Below are positions 54,315 through 64,000 of a stretch of 64,000 nucleotides of DNA, one piece after another (the first letter of the stretch is position 1; the number at the start of each line of letters is the position of its first letter). The position numbers were made by a program, and so were the translations under genes. The notes under the pieces were generated by a model that was given only the letters and a program-made list of their open reading frames with translations, was not told the DNA's origin and did no database searches. The stretch spans positions 77,549,067 to 77,613,066 of the forward strand of contig NC_068912.1 of assembly GCF_023091745.1 (NCBI RefSeq), given 5' to 3'. Origin of the DNA: Budorcas taxicolor (lineage: Eukaryota > Chordata > Mammalia > Artiodactyla > Bovidae).

Positions 54315-57300
54315 GTGCTGAACAGTCCTGATGTGTCCCAGTCCCTTTGGCTCTTTCACCCAAGTGTACATGCAGATCCCCCAGACCTTTTTCAGAATGT
54401 ACTTTTCCCAGGACTTATCCTGAAATTGATTCTGGAGCTTAGGGGTGCATTGAAAGAACTGCCCAGGTGATTCTGAAAGCAAACCGGTTAGAAATCCAAC
54501 TTCTAGACACTTTGTGGCTTCTGTGTCTCACTCCACACTACCTCTTAAGGGCAGGTATAATCTGCTTCTAAGAAAATGTCATTAAACAGGTTGTATTTCA
54601 GAGAGGAAAAACCAATACTTTCCTCTATTTAAGAAGTATATGGAATTATTAAAACTGAAAGTTACATTAATAGTAAGAGGGGAAACAGCCGTTAGGCTAC
54701 TAAGAAATAGGAGTTTTGCAACGCAGAGGGTTCTTATACTTTTCCAGTCATCTGCAAAAATCTCTTACTTATTACTCACATAAATTTGCATGTTAAATTC
54801 AAGAGGTTCACACAAGTCCATAAATAGAAATTAAAATAAAATGAAGTATTTAGTTGACCCTCTCTGGTATCGATGGTATATGAGAAAGCATTTCATAAAT
54901 TTCAGTCTTGGTGGCATTGTGATTACCCCAGACCTACCACATTAGAAATGCAATACCAGATTTCAACTCTGGGTCAAGGCAGAAACGACATAACAAATAG
55001 CAGCTTCTACATGTGACACGTAGGTATATTTTCCTAGAATTTAACTGGGGATGGTTTTCATTTATAAACGAAGGCATGAACATCCCACAACCATGGGATT
55101 GCTGGGTTTGTTCATTTATAAATGTTGACACTGACAGGTAATGGCTGTTTATAAGACTTGGATGTGTTTATTTACTCAGTCTATTAAAATCAGTCTCACA
55201 ATTTCTACATGTAAGTAAACATGTGTCATTTGACTTATATTATGCATGAAATTGTTCCAAAGAATCTCCTGAGCTTCTGAAAATACCCCAAGGACAAACT
55301 TTGATAGAATCTAGTTCAACCTTCTGAAACTCATATTTGGTTCCAGACCACTAAATGCTGATTTCTTGTGATCGGTCTCAGGATACTCCCTGGACTCATT
55401 AAGTGTTAGAAAAGTTTAACTTTACTGTTAAATGCATGAGTAAATAAAAGGCACTAATGTCGTTGTATTGGTACTAATATTTGCTGGAGAGTGTGTGTTA
55501 CTTCCAGCACCACTCGTAACATGAATCGTCCTTGGGAAGCAGCCCGCTCTGCTCCACTGTAAGCAGCTGACCTGCACACGTGATGGAGCCATCTGGGGGA
55601 ATTTCCTTCTTTCCAGTGCGTGCAGCATCAGAATTGTACTTTCTTAGGTTTGCCCTCAATACAAGGGGGAAAGTGCCAGTGAGGCCAGAGGCCAGATAAG
55701 GAGCTGCTTTTGAAACCAATGGTACCAGGTAGCCTAAAACCAACCTCCGTGTCACCCTCACTCTCATAACTAAAGGAAAGAGGAAAGTGTACACACTAGT
55801 GATCACTTCGGAAAGTCAAATAGAGCTGTGCTCAGGACACAAAAGGAATTGTGCAAAATATTATACTTGAGGTGTTTGTTATAGTTCCTAACTGATACAG
55901 AATCAGGCCTAATACAGTGAGTTTCTCTGACTTAACCTCTTCATTCGGAGATAACACATCAAGGAAGTATTATCTGAAGAAATGTTTTTTAATGTGACAT
56001 GATTCCCATTTGTCTCAGAAATTCTGACTTTTTATTTTTATACATTGAGTTCAGGCCCTTATCATCACTCACCTAAAATACAGCCACAGATCCCTTGTCA
56101 ATTTTATTGGATAAAGTATTTATTGAATTCCTGTTCTGTGTCCAGCCCCAGGAATATATTCTCCCTTCTGTTTTCTGAATTATGAAGAGGAAAAAATTGC
56201 AAAGCCATCACTTCCTGCCAAGGCCATCCATGTGTCTCATAACAAACCAAATCCGTATGTATTTATTTTGTGTGCACAGCATATGGAAGTAAAGAACTGT
56301 GTAATACAGGGTGGCTGGCCTCAAGGGCCAACCGTCAGATTGAGAATTAAAGGAGGACTCTGGTGGGTGCAGTAGATGCAAATGTTTGTGAGAAGTATGA
56401 CCGTAGTTGGAAAGCCAGCTCTCGGGACCGGTGGTCTGGTAAGCCACTAGCACACTAAGAGGAGCGGAATATTTGAAATAGTTCTGGCCTGGAAAAGCTG
56501 GGACTGAAAGTAGCCATAGAAATTCTTTTTCAGGGTTTACAGGCAGCGTCCTTTCCCACTGCATTCCATTTGATGATCTTGTTTTGTGAAATTCTTGCTT
56601 TTAAGAGAACAAACCTTAACAAGCAAGCTGTTGGTAGTAAAATGGTGTGTATTTAAATGTGTCATCTTTCCAATGGTTTTAAGTATCATCCTGTCATGAT
56701 TTATCTTTTGCTTGATTCAACCATCTTTTTCAAAGGTTCTCTATCTCACTGAAAGAAAAAGTTTAACGGATTTGAATTAATTCGTGATTCTAAGGAATTT
56801 TATATTACCTCTTAAGATGATCGGAGATATTCTGAAATTTTACAAAATTGAGCTGCAGTAGAAGTGTGCCTTTTGGGGGCCAGCTTCTTTAAATTGCATT
56901 GATGTTGCTAATGAGGTTTGGACCTTAAATGACGTGGCTTGGTTTCCTAGCCCATGTTTTCCCTCAAGTAACATTTTTTGGAAAAGGAGAGAATCAACAG
57001 GTTTGCTTTGAAAGAGTTCTGATCCTTTTACATAGAGAATAACTACAAGAAGCTTCCTCACGGACCCCTTGTATCTTCAGTTCTTTTCCTTTGAAAATAT
57101 ATACACTTTCAGGTCCCTTGAGGTTCAAAACACACAAGTACTTTACCTGTGAGCACCAGCATGGAAAGTTCATCTTGCTGGTTACTCCAGGAGTGTGATG
57201 GACACTGCTTTTCCCCAAAGCAGTAATCAAGTCCAGACACATTTGATTGGAGGTTGGGCATGTTCCCTGCCTGTAGTTTCAGGGGAGAATGTGAGATGAA

Positions 57301-57688
57301 GGAAGAAAGAAAAATTAAATATTCTATTATGTAGTCTGTAGCGTGTACACATTATGGGTATCCGGACCAGAGTTGGGCCTTTTCTTTTTCGTCGGTGAAT
57401 GCACGGAGGGGCCCGGGGCTTCCTGGCAGGTTAACCTTTGGCATCTGTGACCTGGGTCCTGAATGCTGTATACAGCGGGCAAAGGGCCCAGATCATGGCT
57501 GTCTTAATCCCATCTGTGCCTCCGCAAAAGGCAGTTACTTCCTCTGCACTGTGGACATTGGGCATCCTTGCTAGATGGTGATCTGGAAGAGGAAACGGTA
57601 GATACTAATTAACCTATCTCCCACACTTTAATGACAGAGCTCATCTTATAGTGTTGGTAATTACTGTGTTACGGGCTATGAAGTGTTT
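54315..57688. other. long unassigned single-copy stretch
   Basis: About 3.4 kb with almost no named repeat, the longest such stretch in the window. A weak L2-like word occurs at 56110-56130 (aagtatttattgaattcctg). Frames of 60-120 residues have no domain. The low repeat density could mean constraint, or simply old sequence worn beyond recognition. Confidence 0.4.
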
Positions 57689-57689
57689 T

Positions 57690-57880
57690 GGATCATAGAA
57701 TCTTACTTTTAACTTTTTACCCTGGAAATTCTCAAACATACACAAAAGTAGGGTGCATCCCGGGTGCCTGCCACCCAGCTTCAACAGTGAGCAACACATC
57801 AGTGGCCAGTCTTGCTTCATCTGCCTCCTCACCCAGTCCCCCCACCCTCCTGGTTTGTCACCAGAGGTTAATTTTTCCTT
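57690..57880 (-). repeat. old L1 LINE 3' end
   Basis: The plus-strand run 'attctcaaacatacacaaaa', 'gccacccagcttcaacagtg' and 'cagtcttgcttcatctgcct' is the complement of an old L1 3' end. Confidence 0.7.
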
Positions 57881-58062
57881 GAATTGTATGTAAATGTAAC
57901 TAGTAGGTGCTCTCCTGTGATGGGCTCCCCTTCGGTCAGGGTGATGGCTGAGAGACCCAGCCATGTTGTTGTTGCGTCAGTAGCTGGATTCCCTTTTTCA
58001 CTGCCAATTAGAAGACTTTCAGCCACACTTTTCTAAATATTCCCCTATGCTCTGCACCCATG

Positions 58063-58274
58063 TGCGTGTGTGCTCAGCCACTTTAGTCGTGTCCAGCTCT
58101 TTGTGACCCTGTGGACTATAGCCTGCCAGGCTCCTCTGTCCACGGGATTCTCCCTGGAGTGGGTTGCCATGCCCTCCTCCAGGGGATCTTCCCAACCCGG
58201 GGAATGAACCTGTATCTCCTACATCTTTTGCATCACAGGCAGATTCTTTACTGCTGAGCCACTGGGGAAGCCCC
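58063..58274 (-). mobile_element. Bov-tA SINE with 16-bp target-site duplication
   Basis: Plus-strand order 'ttagtcgtgtccagctcttt', 'ctggagtgggttgccatgcc', 'cttcccaacccggggaatga' and 'ctgctgagccactggggaag'. The strings atgctctgcacccatg (58047-58062) and atgctcaccacccatg (58275-58290) differ at two bases and mark the target-site duplication. Confidence 0.96.
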
Positions 58275-58504
58275 ATGCTCACCACCCATGTTTCTGAATT
58301 AATGGGTCTCCCCTTATCTTTCCACCTCCCTTCCCTTCACACTGTGCAAACCACTCACTCAGGGCCCCCAGTCACCAGGTTCCATGAGCTAGGCTTGCTC
58401 TCTCCTTTCTTTACCTCTGTGAAGTGACTAATAACTGCCCCTCCTCTTGGTTGTGTGAATAACTATTACTGGGATTTTTTTTTTTTTTTTAATCATAAAA
58501 GCAT

Positions 58505-58775
58505 CACACGTGGTTAAGAGCACAGCCTCTGGAGCCAGGCTGCCGGGTCACAGGGCTGGCGCTTCCACTTACCTTCGTTCTGACCTTGGCTGTCTGTGTT
58601 CTAAGCATCTGCCTCCCTCGGTTCCTTTAATCCTAAACTAGGAAAAACAATAGTAAGAACCTCATAGCGTTGTTTTGCTTCGTTTTGAGGATGAAGTAAG
58701 TTAATATCTGTAAAGCTCATAGAACAATACTTGGCAAGTGTGGGAGCTGTACAAGTATTAGCTATTAAGAGCAAA
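58505..58775 (+). repeat. MIR SINE, full length
   Basis: Starts with the tRNA-like head (gtggttaagagcacagcctc, tggagccaggctgcc) and runs through 'gaggatgaagtaagttaata' to 'atacttggcaagtgtgggag'. The best preserved MIR here. Confidence 0.9.
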
Positions 58776-58779
58776 ATAA

Positions 58780-59238
58780 ATGAATAAAAATGTGCACACT
58801 GCAAGACTGCATCAAAATACTAAAAATCCCCTAAAATCCTTACCACCTAGTGATAGCTACATTGTGGAATGTTTGCTTCCAGTGTGTTTTCTGGATATAA
58901 TGTATTTTAACTAAACATATTTATGACTGACTAAACATATTTACACAGCGTTAACTTGTCCTTCCTGCGTCTCTTCCCTGACTTCTGTGTTGGTGTCACT
59001 CTGCCCCGTCTCTGCTCCTTTAAAGCTGCCTTTCTGGTCCCTGCCCACACGGGGAAGGCCCAAGGGTGCGCCCTGCTCTTCTCTCCATGCCCTCCCTCCA
59101 GAGTGCAGCACTCAGCCACCATGTCCGGGCAGCTGATCCCCATTCAGCCCAAAGAAAGAAGTCTTGTTCATTCTCAGATTTCTTACCTCTTGTATCCAGC
59201 TTTTGCTTTGCATTCTAATTGCCTCCATCTGTTTGAAA
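58780..59238. other. unassigned sequence
   Basis: No gene or named repeat. A 100-residue frame at 58956-59258 has no domain. Confidence 0.35.
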
Positions 59239-59239
59239 T

Positions 59240-59480
59240 CTTATGTTCTGACCCCTAAGAGCAATAATGATGCTGATAGATAACTCTGGGTGGCTTCCAT
59301 GTGCCAGGTTCTTTTCTGTAATTTAATCATTATGGTCCTGTGAGGTAGGCACTCTTGTTACCCCATTTTACAGATAGAGCACCTCGAGGTTCAGCGAGGC
59401 TAAGTGGTTCATTCTGCATACACACGGAGCGCAGATTTGAACCCAGTTCCATCTGATCAAACATACGATCTATACCAAAT
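59240..59480 (-). repeat. MIR SINE
   Basis: Plus-strand words 'cttccatgtgccaggttctt', 'accccattttacagatagag' and 'gcagatttgaacccagttcc' are a reversed MIR. Confidence 0.85.
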
Positions 59481-59499
59481 TGCCTGCCCCCCAGACCTT

Positions 59500-59880
59500 C
59501 CACAGAAATGTTCTACTGGTCCCTCTCAGTTCCCCACTTCGGTTCCATCCTGCATAAGGTCGTTTGATTGTTTTTCTGATAACACTCCCCAGGCCTGTCA
59601 TTCTACTTAGTAACCTTTGGTGGCTCCCATTTTCACGTAACAGAGTCAGCCTTCGTCCACTCCACCGCTCCCCTCAGCAACCATTCTGAGAGTCTCCCCA
59701 CTCTTAGCCACCACCTGTCCAGTTCATACCCTCAGGGGATTGGTCCTGTTAAGACTTGTGTCCTGCGAGCATGTCTGCTTGCTGAATCCCTCACTGACTG
59801 TCTTCTCTAAGCTCCTAATGCTTGCACTTGGCATGCCTTTTGGCCCACTGATACTCCTTATTCATATTCAGTACTTAGCC
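59500..59880 (+). repeat. L2 LINE internal fragment
   Basis: The words 'agtaacctttggtggctccc', 'cttgcacttggcatgccttt' and the spacing between them follow L2. Diverged. Confidence 0.6.
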
Positions 59881-59884
59881 CATC

Positions 59885-60510
59885 TCGTTGGAATCACAAG
59901 CCCTTAAATCACCAGTGTAACACCCACATTCATTGCTTGTCAGCCATGCCCAGCCCCAGCTGGTGGCTGTAAATGTCAGTGAGCTGCACACACTCGTCTC
60001 AGCCCTTCACAGCCTCTCTCTCTCTCTCTCAAACCCACTCCTGTGTCCTGTGCATTCAAGCTGCTGTGCCGTTCAAAGCAGAATGACTAAATTGCTTAAT
60101 CTAAAGTGGATGGAACAGTATTTGCCTGCTGCCTCACTTTCAACTCTCCCGTTAGGTGTTTGGTTGCTTGGTTGTTTTAATTCACTCGGGGCAAGTAGGT
60201 GAACTCTTCTCTGCTTAGCAATATTAGAAAACATGCCCTCTGTTTAAAGTCAATCAGATGCTAGGCCTTTATGACCAGAATCCTCAATATCTCTGTTCTG
60301 CTGCTTTGTCAGCCCATGAAGAACGAGGGTAGAGTGGCTATGTTGTGGACAACATACTGGGTAATAGGTCTTATTGTAGACAATGTCCAGCCCTGCTCAG
60401 CCTGGGGAGCTAGAGAGTGTGCAAGGCAGATCCCCCAGGAAGGCTGGTGGGAGGACTCCCAGTAGGTCACATAGATGAAGAAGAAGGCACCAGTTGTCTG
60501 GGTTTGGGGA
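59885..60510. other. unassigned sequence
   Basis: A short (CT)n run lies at 60016-60030. No gene or named repeat is recognised. Confidence 0.35.
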
Positions 60511-60511
60511 T

Positions 60512-60808
60512 AAAAGGGCCATCAACTGTGCTTGCTTCAGCAGCACATATACTAAAATTAGAATGATACAGAGATGATTAGCATGGCCCCCATGCAAGAA
60601 TGACATGCAAATTCGTGAAGCGTTCCATATTTTTAAGTAATTTTTGAGAGTTTGATATTGAAACTCCAACTGAAAATCTCATCTACTTAAAAATAATTGT
60701 AATATAGAGCAGAACTATATATAACTTGGTTCCGTATTTTTCAAGTCTCCTGTAAATGTGTTATGCTTTCAAAATTAGAAAGACAAAAAAGAGGAAAAGG
60801 CCATCAAC
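60512..60808 (+). mobile_element. chimeric retrocopy: U6 snRNA joined to another RNA
   Basis: A U6 copy (60528-60634) runs directly into about 155 bp of unrelated sequence that ends A-rich (aaaattagaaagacaaaaaa). The whole unit is bracketed by aaaagggccatcaac (60512-60526) and aaaaggccatcaac (60795-60808), which differ by one G. U6 alone has no flanking repeat. One insertion of a fused molecule therefore explains both parts. L1 reverse transcriptase jumping from one RNA template to U6 during insertion is the known route for such chimeras. The 3' partner has no family signature that I recognise and may be an mRNA end. Confidence 0.85.
60528..60634 (+). pseudogene. U6 spliceosomal snRNA pseudogene
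   Basis: All 107 positions of U6 are present, from gtgcttgcttcagcagcaca to the terminal tttt. The ACAGAGA box and the AGC triad region are intact. Compared with the conserved vertebrate U6 sequence as I recall it, about ten bases differ, nearly all transitions. U6 normally catalyses pre-mRNA splicing with U2 and U4/U5. No TATA box or proximal sequence element stands at the distances needed for a type 3 pol III promoter. With the shared target-site duplication this marks a retrocopy, not a gene. Confidence 0.92.
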
Positions 60809-60809
60809 C

Positions 60810-61045
60810 ACATAACCACAGGTAAGAGATGAATGGCCATCTGGAATGTTCTGGCTCCTTCCTTAGATTGGTCCTGTGTCCCTTGCCAGGAATAACTTCC
60901 TCAAGGTGAAGTGCCTGTGTCTTTGGGAGCAAATGAATGATTTCCAAAACAGAAGAACATAGCAAAGAGCCCATTTCATTGCACCCCCAGGTGCTCAGCA
61001 TCTGTGAAGGGAAGGAGCCTGAGAGGTGGGGTGACTCCAGCGAGG
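60810..61045. other. unassigned sequence
   Basis: Nothing recognised. Confidence 0.3.
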
Positions 61046-61049
61046 AGCC

Positions 61050-61185
61050 CCTAGATGAGTGCTTCTCCACGAGTGGTCTCCACACCACACCAGCAACATC
61101 AGCCCTTCAGGGAACTTCTCACAAATGCAAATTCTCAACCCCCCAGCCCAGACCTGCTGACTCAGAGGTGGAGAAGCACTGCTCA
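61050..61185 (+). repeat. MER5-like hAT-Charlie MITE
   Basis: The words 'ccagcaacatcagcccttca', 'cacaaatgcaaattctcaac' and 'ccagcccagacctgctgact' follow the MER5A consensus that I remember. Confidence 0.8.
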
Positions 61186-61189
61186 GGGG

Positions 61190-61384
61190 GCTTTCTCACT
61201 TCAGATAGCATCCTTTGCTCCCCAAAGCAGTGAGCCCTTGGAAGGCAGGAATTCAGCCTTCTAATCAGCTTCTCTGATCAATCCCATTTCCCATCTCCAG
61301 CCCCAGCGAGCTCCTCGTATAGGACCTGCAGGCAGGTGCAGTGTGTGCCGTGATGGCTATAAGCACCAGGGTTGATTTCAGCCC
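61190..61384. other. unassigned sequence
   Basis: Nothing recognised. Confidence 0.3.
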
Positions 61385-61445
61385 TATAGAGCCTCAGTTT
61401 CCTCATCTGAAAAATGGGTTAATAACACCACCTTCACCATGACCC
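61385..61445 (+). repeat. MIR SINE core fragment
   Basis: The segment 'gagcctcagtttcctcatct' followed by 'gaaaaatgggttaataacac' is the MIR centre only. Confidence 0.75.
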
Positions 61446-61454
61446 CCAAATATA

Positions 61455-61700
61455 TTAAAATAAAAACAGGGTACAGAGCAATGCATATGACATAATCCCA
61501 TTTGTATATTTTGAAACAGATATATGAGTAATCACATTTGTATGTGCATGTGGTCTTCAGAAGAAAACCCAAGAAACTAGTAACAGTGGTTGCCTTGTGA
61601 AATCTAGAGTAGGAGGACAGCAGGTTTTTGTTGCCTACTCTTTTGGATTGTTTAAAATCTGGACTGTACACATATGTTCCTTTAAAACTTAAAAATTAGT
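61455..61700 (+). repeat. old LINE 3' end, family uncertain
   Basis: The words 'aagaaactagtaacagtggt' and 'tgccttgtgaaatctagagt' match a familiar old LINE-type 3' tail that also appears near 48490. The end is A-rich (aaaacttaaaaatt). Confidence 0.45.
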
Positions 61701-61710
61701 TAGGGACATA

Positions 61711-61940
61711 GGGCTTTCCTGGTGGCTGAGATGGTTAAGAATCTGCCCGCAGTGTGGGAGACCCAGGTTCGATCCCTGGGTCAGGAAGATTCCCTGGAGA
61801 TCTTCCCACTAGAGAGGGAATGGCAACCCACTCTAGTATTCTTGCCTGGAGAATTCCATGGACAGAGGAGCCTGGCGGGCCCCAGTTCATGGAGTCACAA
61901 AGAGTTAGATACAACTGAGCAACTAACACTACACCACCAC
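61711..61940 (+). mobile_element. Bov-tA SINE with 10-bp target-site duplication
   Basis: Head 'gggctttcctggtggctgag', B box 'aggttcgatccctggg', body 'gaatggcaacccactctag' and end 'gtcacaaagagttagataca'. The strings tagggacata (61701-61710) and tagtgacata (61941-61950) are the target-site duplication. A small internal duplication around 61785-61815 lengthens it slightly. Confidence 0.96.
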
Positions 61941-61959
61941 TAGTGACATAATAGTAGTT

Positions 61960-62080
61960 TCCTTTTCAGGGACGTTGTAAAGAGTAAATAGAATAACTTG
62001 ACATAAAGCCCTGAACACAGTACCTGGCACAGAAAAAGCACACTGTTAGTGTTAGCCTTTGTCTTTAGTACTAACTAGTT
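61960..62080 (+). repeat. MIR SINE 3' half
   Basis: The words 'gacgttgtaaagagtaaata' and 'gaacacagtacctggcacag' are the MIR 3' half. Confidence 0.7.
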
Positions 62081-62084
62081 ATGG

Positions 62085-62795
62085 AAGTCATCTCTTCATT
62101 TATGTATTCATTCAAGAATTAACAAATGGGACATCCAGCTGACTTCAGCCAGCCACGCAGATATAAGCACATCATTTCTCATATCTTGTCTTGCTATGCT
62201 AGGCAGAGAGTAAAACTTGTTTGTAAAGATCAGCCTCAGTCTTGATGGTAAACACGTGCCTCTGCATGGCTGGACCCTGGCCTGGCATGTGGGGGTAGGT
62301 GATAAGGAGCCCTGCACCTCTACTTTGCACATCAGAGAGCCGTTCCCTCAGCACACCTTCACTGACTGCAAATCTGTGTGGGGCATGGTCTGAGGGTGCA
62401 AAGTGGCACTGCCCTCAGAATCTGGGCACCACTCAAGTGGACAACCCATGCAGGAGGCTAATGTTCACAGCCCCAGAAACTAGCCCTAATCAAGTGCATT
62501 GGAGTCCCAGGGACTCCACCCCAGCTCCTCGGAGCTGTGAAGGGAACCAAGCAGGTGGGTAACCTTTGGCTTAGAACAGGCAATATTTTGCAGGGTACAC
62601 GTGGGAAGGAGCAGCAGGGTGTATCCCGTCTCTAGGAAAACAAACACGGGGTACACTGACACCCCGGGGTGATAGGTTCACACTGGCTGATGTTGTGTTG
62701 GTTGCTACATCATATGTCTTAGTCTAACCCAGGTATTTATTGAGGCCCAATTTGAGAGAGGAACAGAGAGAGGCACAGAGAACTCACCTGCCTTG
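62085..62795. other. unassigned sequence
   Basis: No gene or named repeat. Frames here have no domain. Confidence 0.35.
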
Positions 62796-62796
62796 G

Positions 62797-63045
62797 TAAA
62801 GGGTGTGGCTTTGAAGCAGAAAAGCTCTGGGTTCAAATCTGTTTCTACCACTTTCTAGCTGTCTGAGCTTTGAAGATCAGAAAGTACTTAACCTTCCTAA
62901 GCTTCAGTCTCAATAAGTATAACACATTCAACCTTATAGTTGCAGACAGTATAAAGTGAAGTATTATCTGTAGAGAATACTTGATACAGTAGCTGGCACA
63001 TAGTAAGTGATGAATAAATGTACTTGCTAGACTATTATTATTGAG
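62797..63045 (+). repeat. MIR SINE, full length
   Basis: Head 'ctttgaagcagaaaagctct', then 'gggttcaaatctgtttctac', 'tacttaaccttcctaagctt' and 'tagctggcacatagtaagtg' in order. Confidence 0.87.
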
Positions 63046-63049
63046 CTAA

Positions 63050-63442
63050 ATTTCCCACAGTTTAGTGGGAAGATAATCTCCATGCACACAAAGTCAGTTA
63101 CTTACCAATAAGCATTAAATAACATGCAGTTAAGCATTGAAGTCAATGGGGTTGCAGGCGCTTTTTGACAGTTTGATGATAGCTATAAATCCTCACTTGA
63201 GAAAAAAACATAGGTACACATACCAAATTTTATGTATAGCTTTAGGGACTTCATTCACAACTCTTCCTGTCTCCCCATCTCATTCATGGGCCATCCCTTA
63301 GGGGTCCTTGAGCCCCTGAGCTTCAAACATATATTAATAGCAGGAATCTATAAGAGGAATTAGTCACTGTAAGCAAAAGTAGTTAGCTAGCCCTTCCTGG
63401 AAGAGAGAGAAATGTGAAGTAGTCTAAAAGAAGAGAGGATTT
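63050..63442. other. unassigned sequence
   Basis: AT-rich, nothing recognised. Confidence 0.35.
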
Positions 63443-63456
63443 AAATTGGCCAACAG

Positions 63457-63697
63457 ACTTCCCTGGTGGTCCAGTGGTTAAGAGTACACCTTGCAATGCA
63501 GGGGAATTCTTGTTCAATCCCTGGTCGGGGAACTAAGATCCTACACACTATGGAACAACTCAGCCCATGTGCAGCAGCTTAGAGAAGCCCATTCACTGCA
63601 GTGAAAGACCCTGCATGACCCAACAGAGATTCTGCATGTCACAACTAAGACCCGACACAGCCAAATAAAATAAATAAACATTTTTAAAAGATAAAAT
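63457..63697 (+). mobile_element. CHR-2 SINE with target-site duplication
   Basis: Head 'acttccctggtggtccagtg', B-box-like 'ttgttcaatccctggtcggg', centre 'gaactaagatcctacacact' and A-rich tail (ccaaataaaataaataaaca). The strings aaattggccaacag (63443-63456) and aaactggccaagag (63698-63711) are the target-site duplication. Confidence 0.93.
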
Positions 63698-63821
63698 AAA
63701 CTGGCCAAGAGAAGCAGGCAGAAAACGTGGGTGGAGATTTCCAGATGGGACTTGAAAACACAGCCCACAAAGCCAGGGATGGGGTGACAGACCCCTGAGG
63801 CTACAGCAGTAGAGAGCAGGA

Positions 63822-64000
63822 GAGGTTCTAGCTGGGCCTCTGGAATCACATTGCCTGAGCTCAGATCCCAGCCAGGCAGCTTGCTAGCTGTGTGGCACTA
63901 GGTACATACTTAACCTCTCTGTGCCTCAGCTTCTTCATTTATAAAATGGGGATGAAAATGCATAGTATTTCTCACAAGGCATTTGTGAGGATTCACTAGG
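63822..64000 (+). repeat. MIR SINE, cut by the window end
   Basis: The words 'ttgctagctgtgtggcacta', 'ttaacctctctgtgcctcag' and 'gcatttgtgaggattcacta' follow MIR in order and continue past the last base. Confidence 0.88.

Noticed and set aside
60528..60634. functional U6 snRNA gene
   Set aside because: About ten substitutions, no TATA or proximal element at the right spacing, and a retroposition signature.

Overview
This window is nuclear DNA from a ruminant, most likely a bovid. The assignment rests on repeats: many tRNA-headed Bov-tA SINEs, four Bov-A2 SINEs and at least eight pieces of the BovB (RTE) LINE, families that are together diagnostic of ruminants. They lie on an older mammalian background of MIR, L2, old L1, hAT and Tigger remnants and two CHR-2 cetartiodactyl SINEs. 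Repeat families are named from remembered consensus sequences, not from a database search.

I could not support any host protein-coding gene. The long open frames lie in SINEs, BovB, simple repeats or unassigned sequence with no recognisable domain. The window therefore looks intergenic or deep-intronic.

Layout. 0-10 kb: MIRs, a BovB 3' piece, a 41-bp tandem duplication, Bov-tA copies and a perfect CTCF core on the minus strand (8636-8648). 10-16 kb: a (CA)n/27-bp compound minisatellite, Bov-tA copies, a Bov-A2 and a second perfect CTCF core on the plus strand (15172-15184). 16-25 kb: L2 fragments, a (GCT)23 tract and two Bov-A2 copies head to head that form a long inverted repeat. 25-29 kb: a pyrimidine tract ending in a combined acceptor/donor motif and a short block of Sp1-type GC boxes. 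29-31.6 kb: the longest BovB copy, with endonuclease and reverse transcriptase remnants. 32-36 kb: a dense nest of MIR, Bov-tA, CHR-2 and short BovB 3' ends. 38-41 kb: an antisense L1 split by a sense BovB. 42-45 kb: a long L2 and a second sizeable BovB whose YADD motif carries a stop codon. 45-60 kb: mostly single-copy sequence with scattered MIR, L2, L1 and Bov-A2. 60.5 kb: a U6 snRNA pseudogene fused to unrelated RNA-derived sequence and flanked by one target-site duplication, a template-switch retrotransposition product. 61-64 kb: MER5-like, Bov-tA, MIR and CHR-2 copies.

No genes work together here. The functional candidates are non-coding: the divergent CTCF pair, the GC-box block, a possible recursive splice site and the inverted Bov-A2 pair. 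I found no convincing undescribed system.
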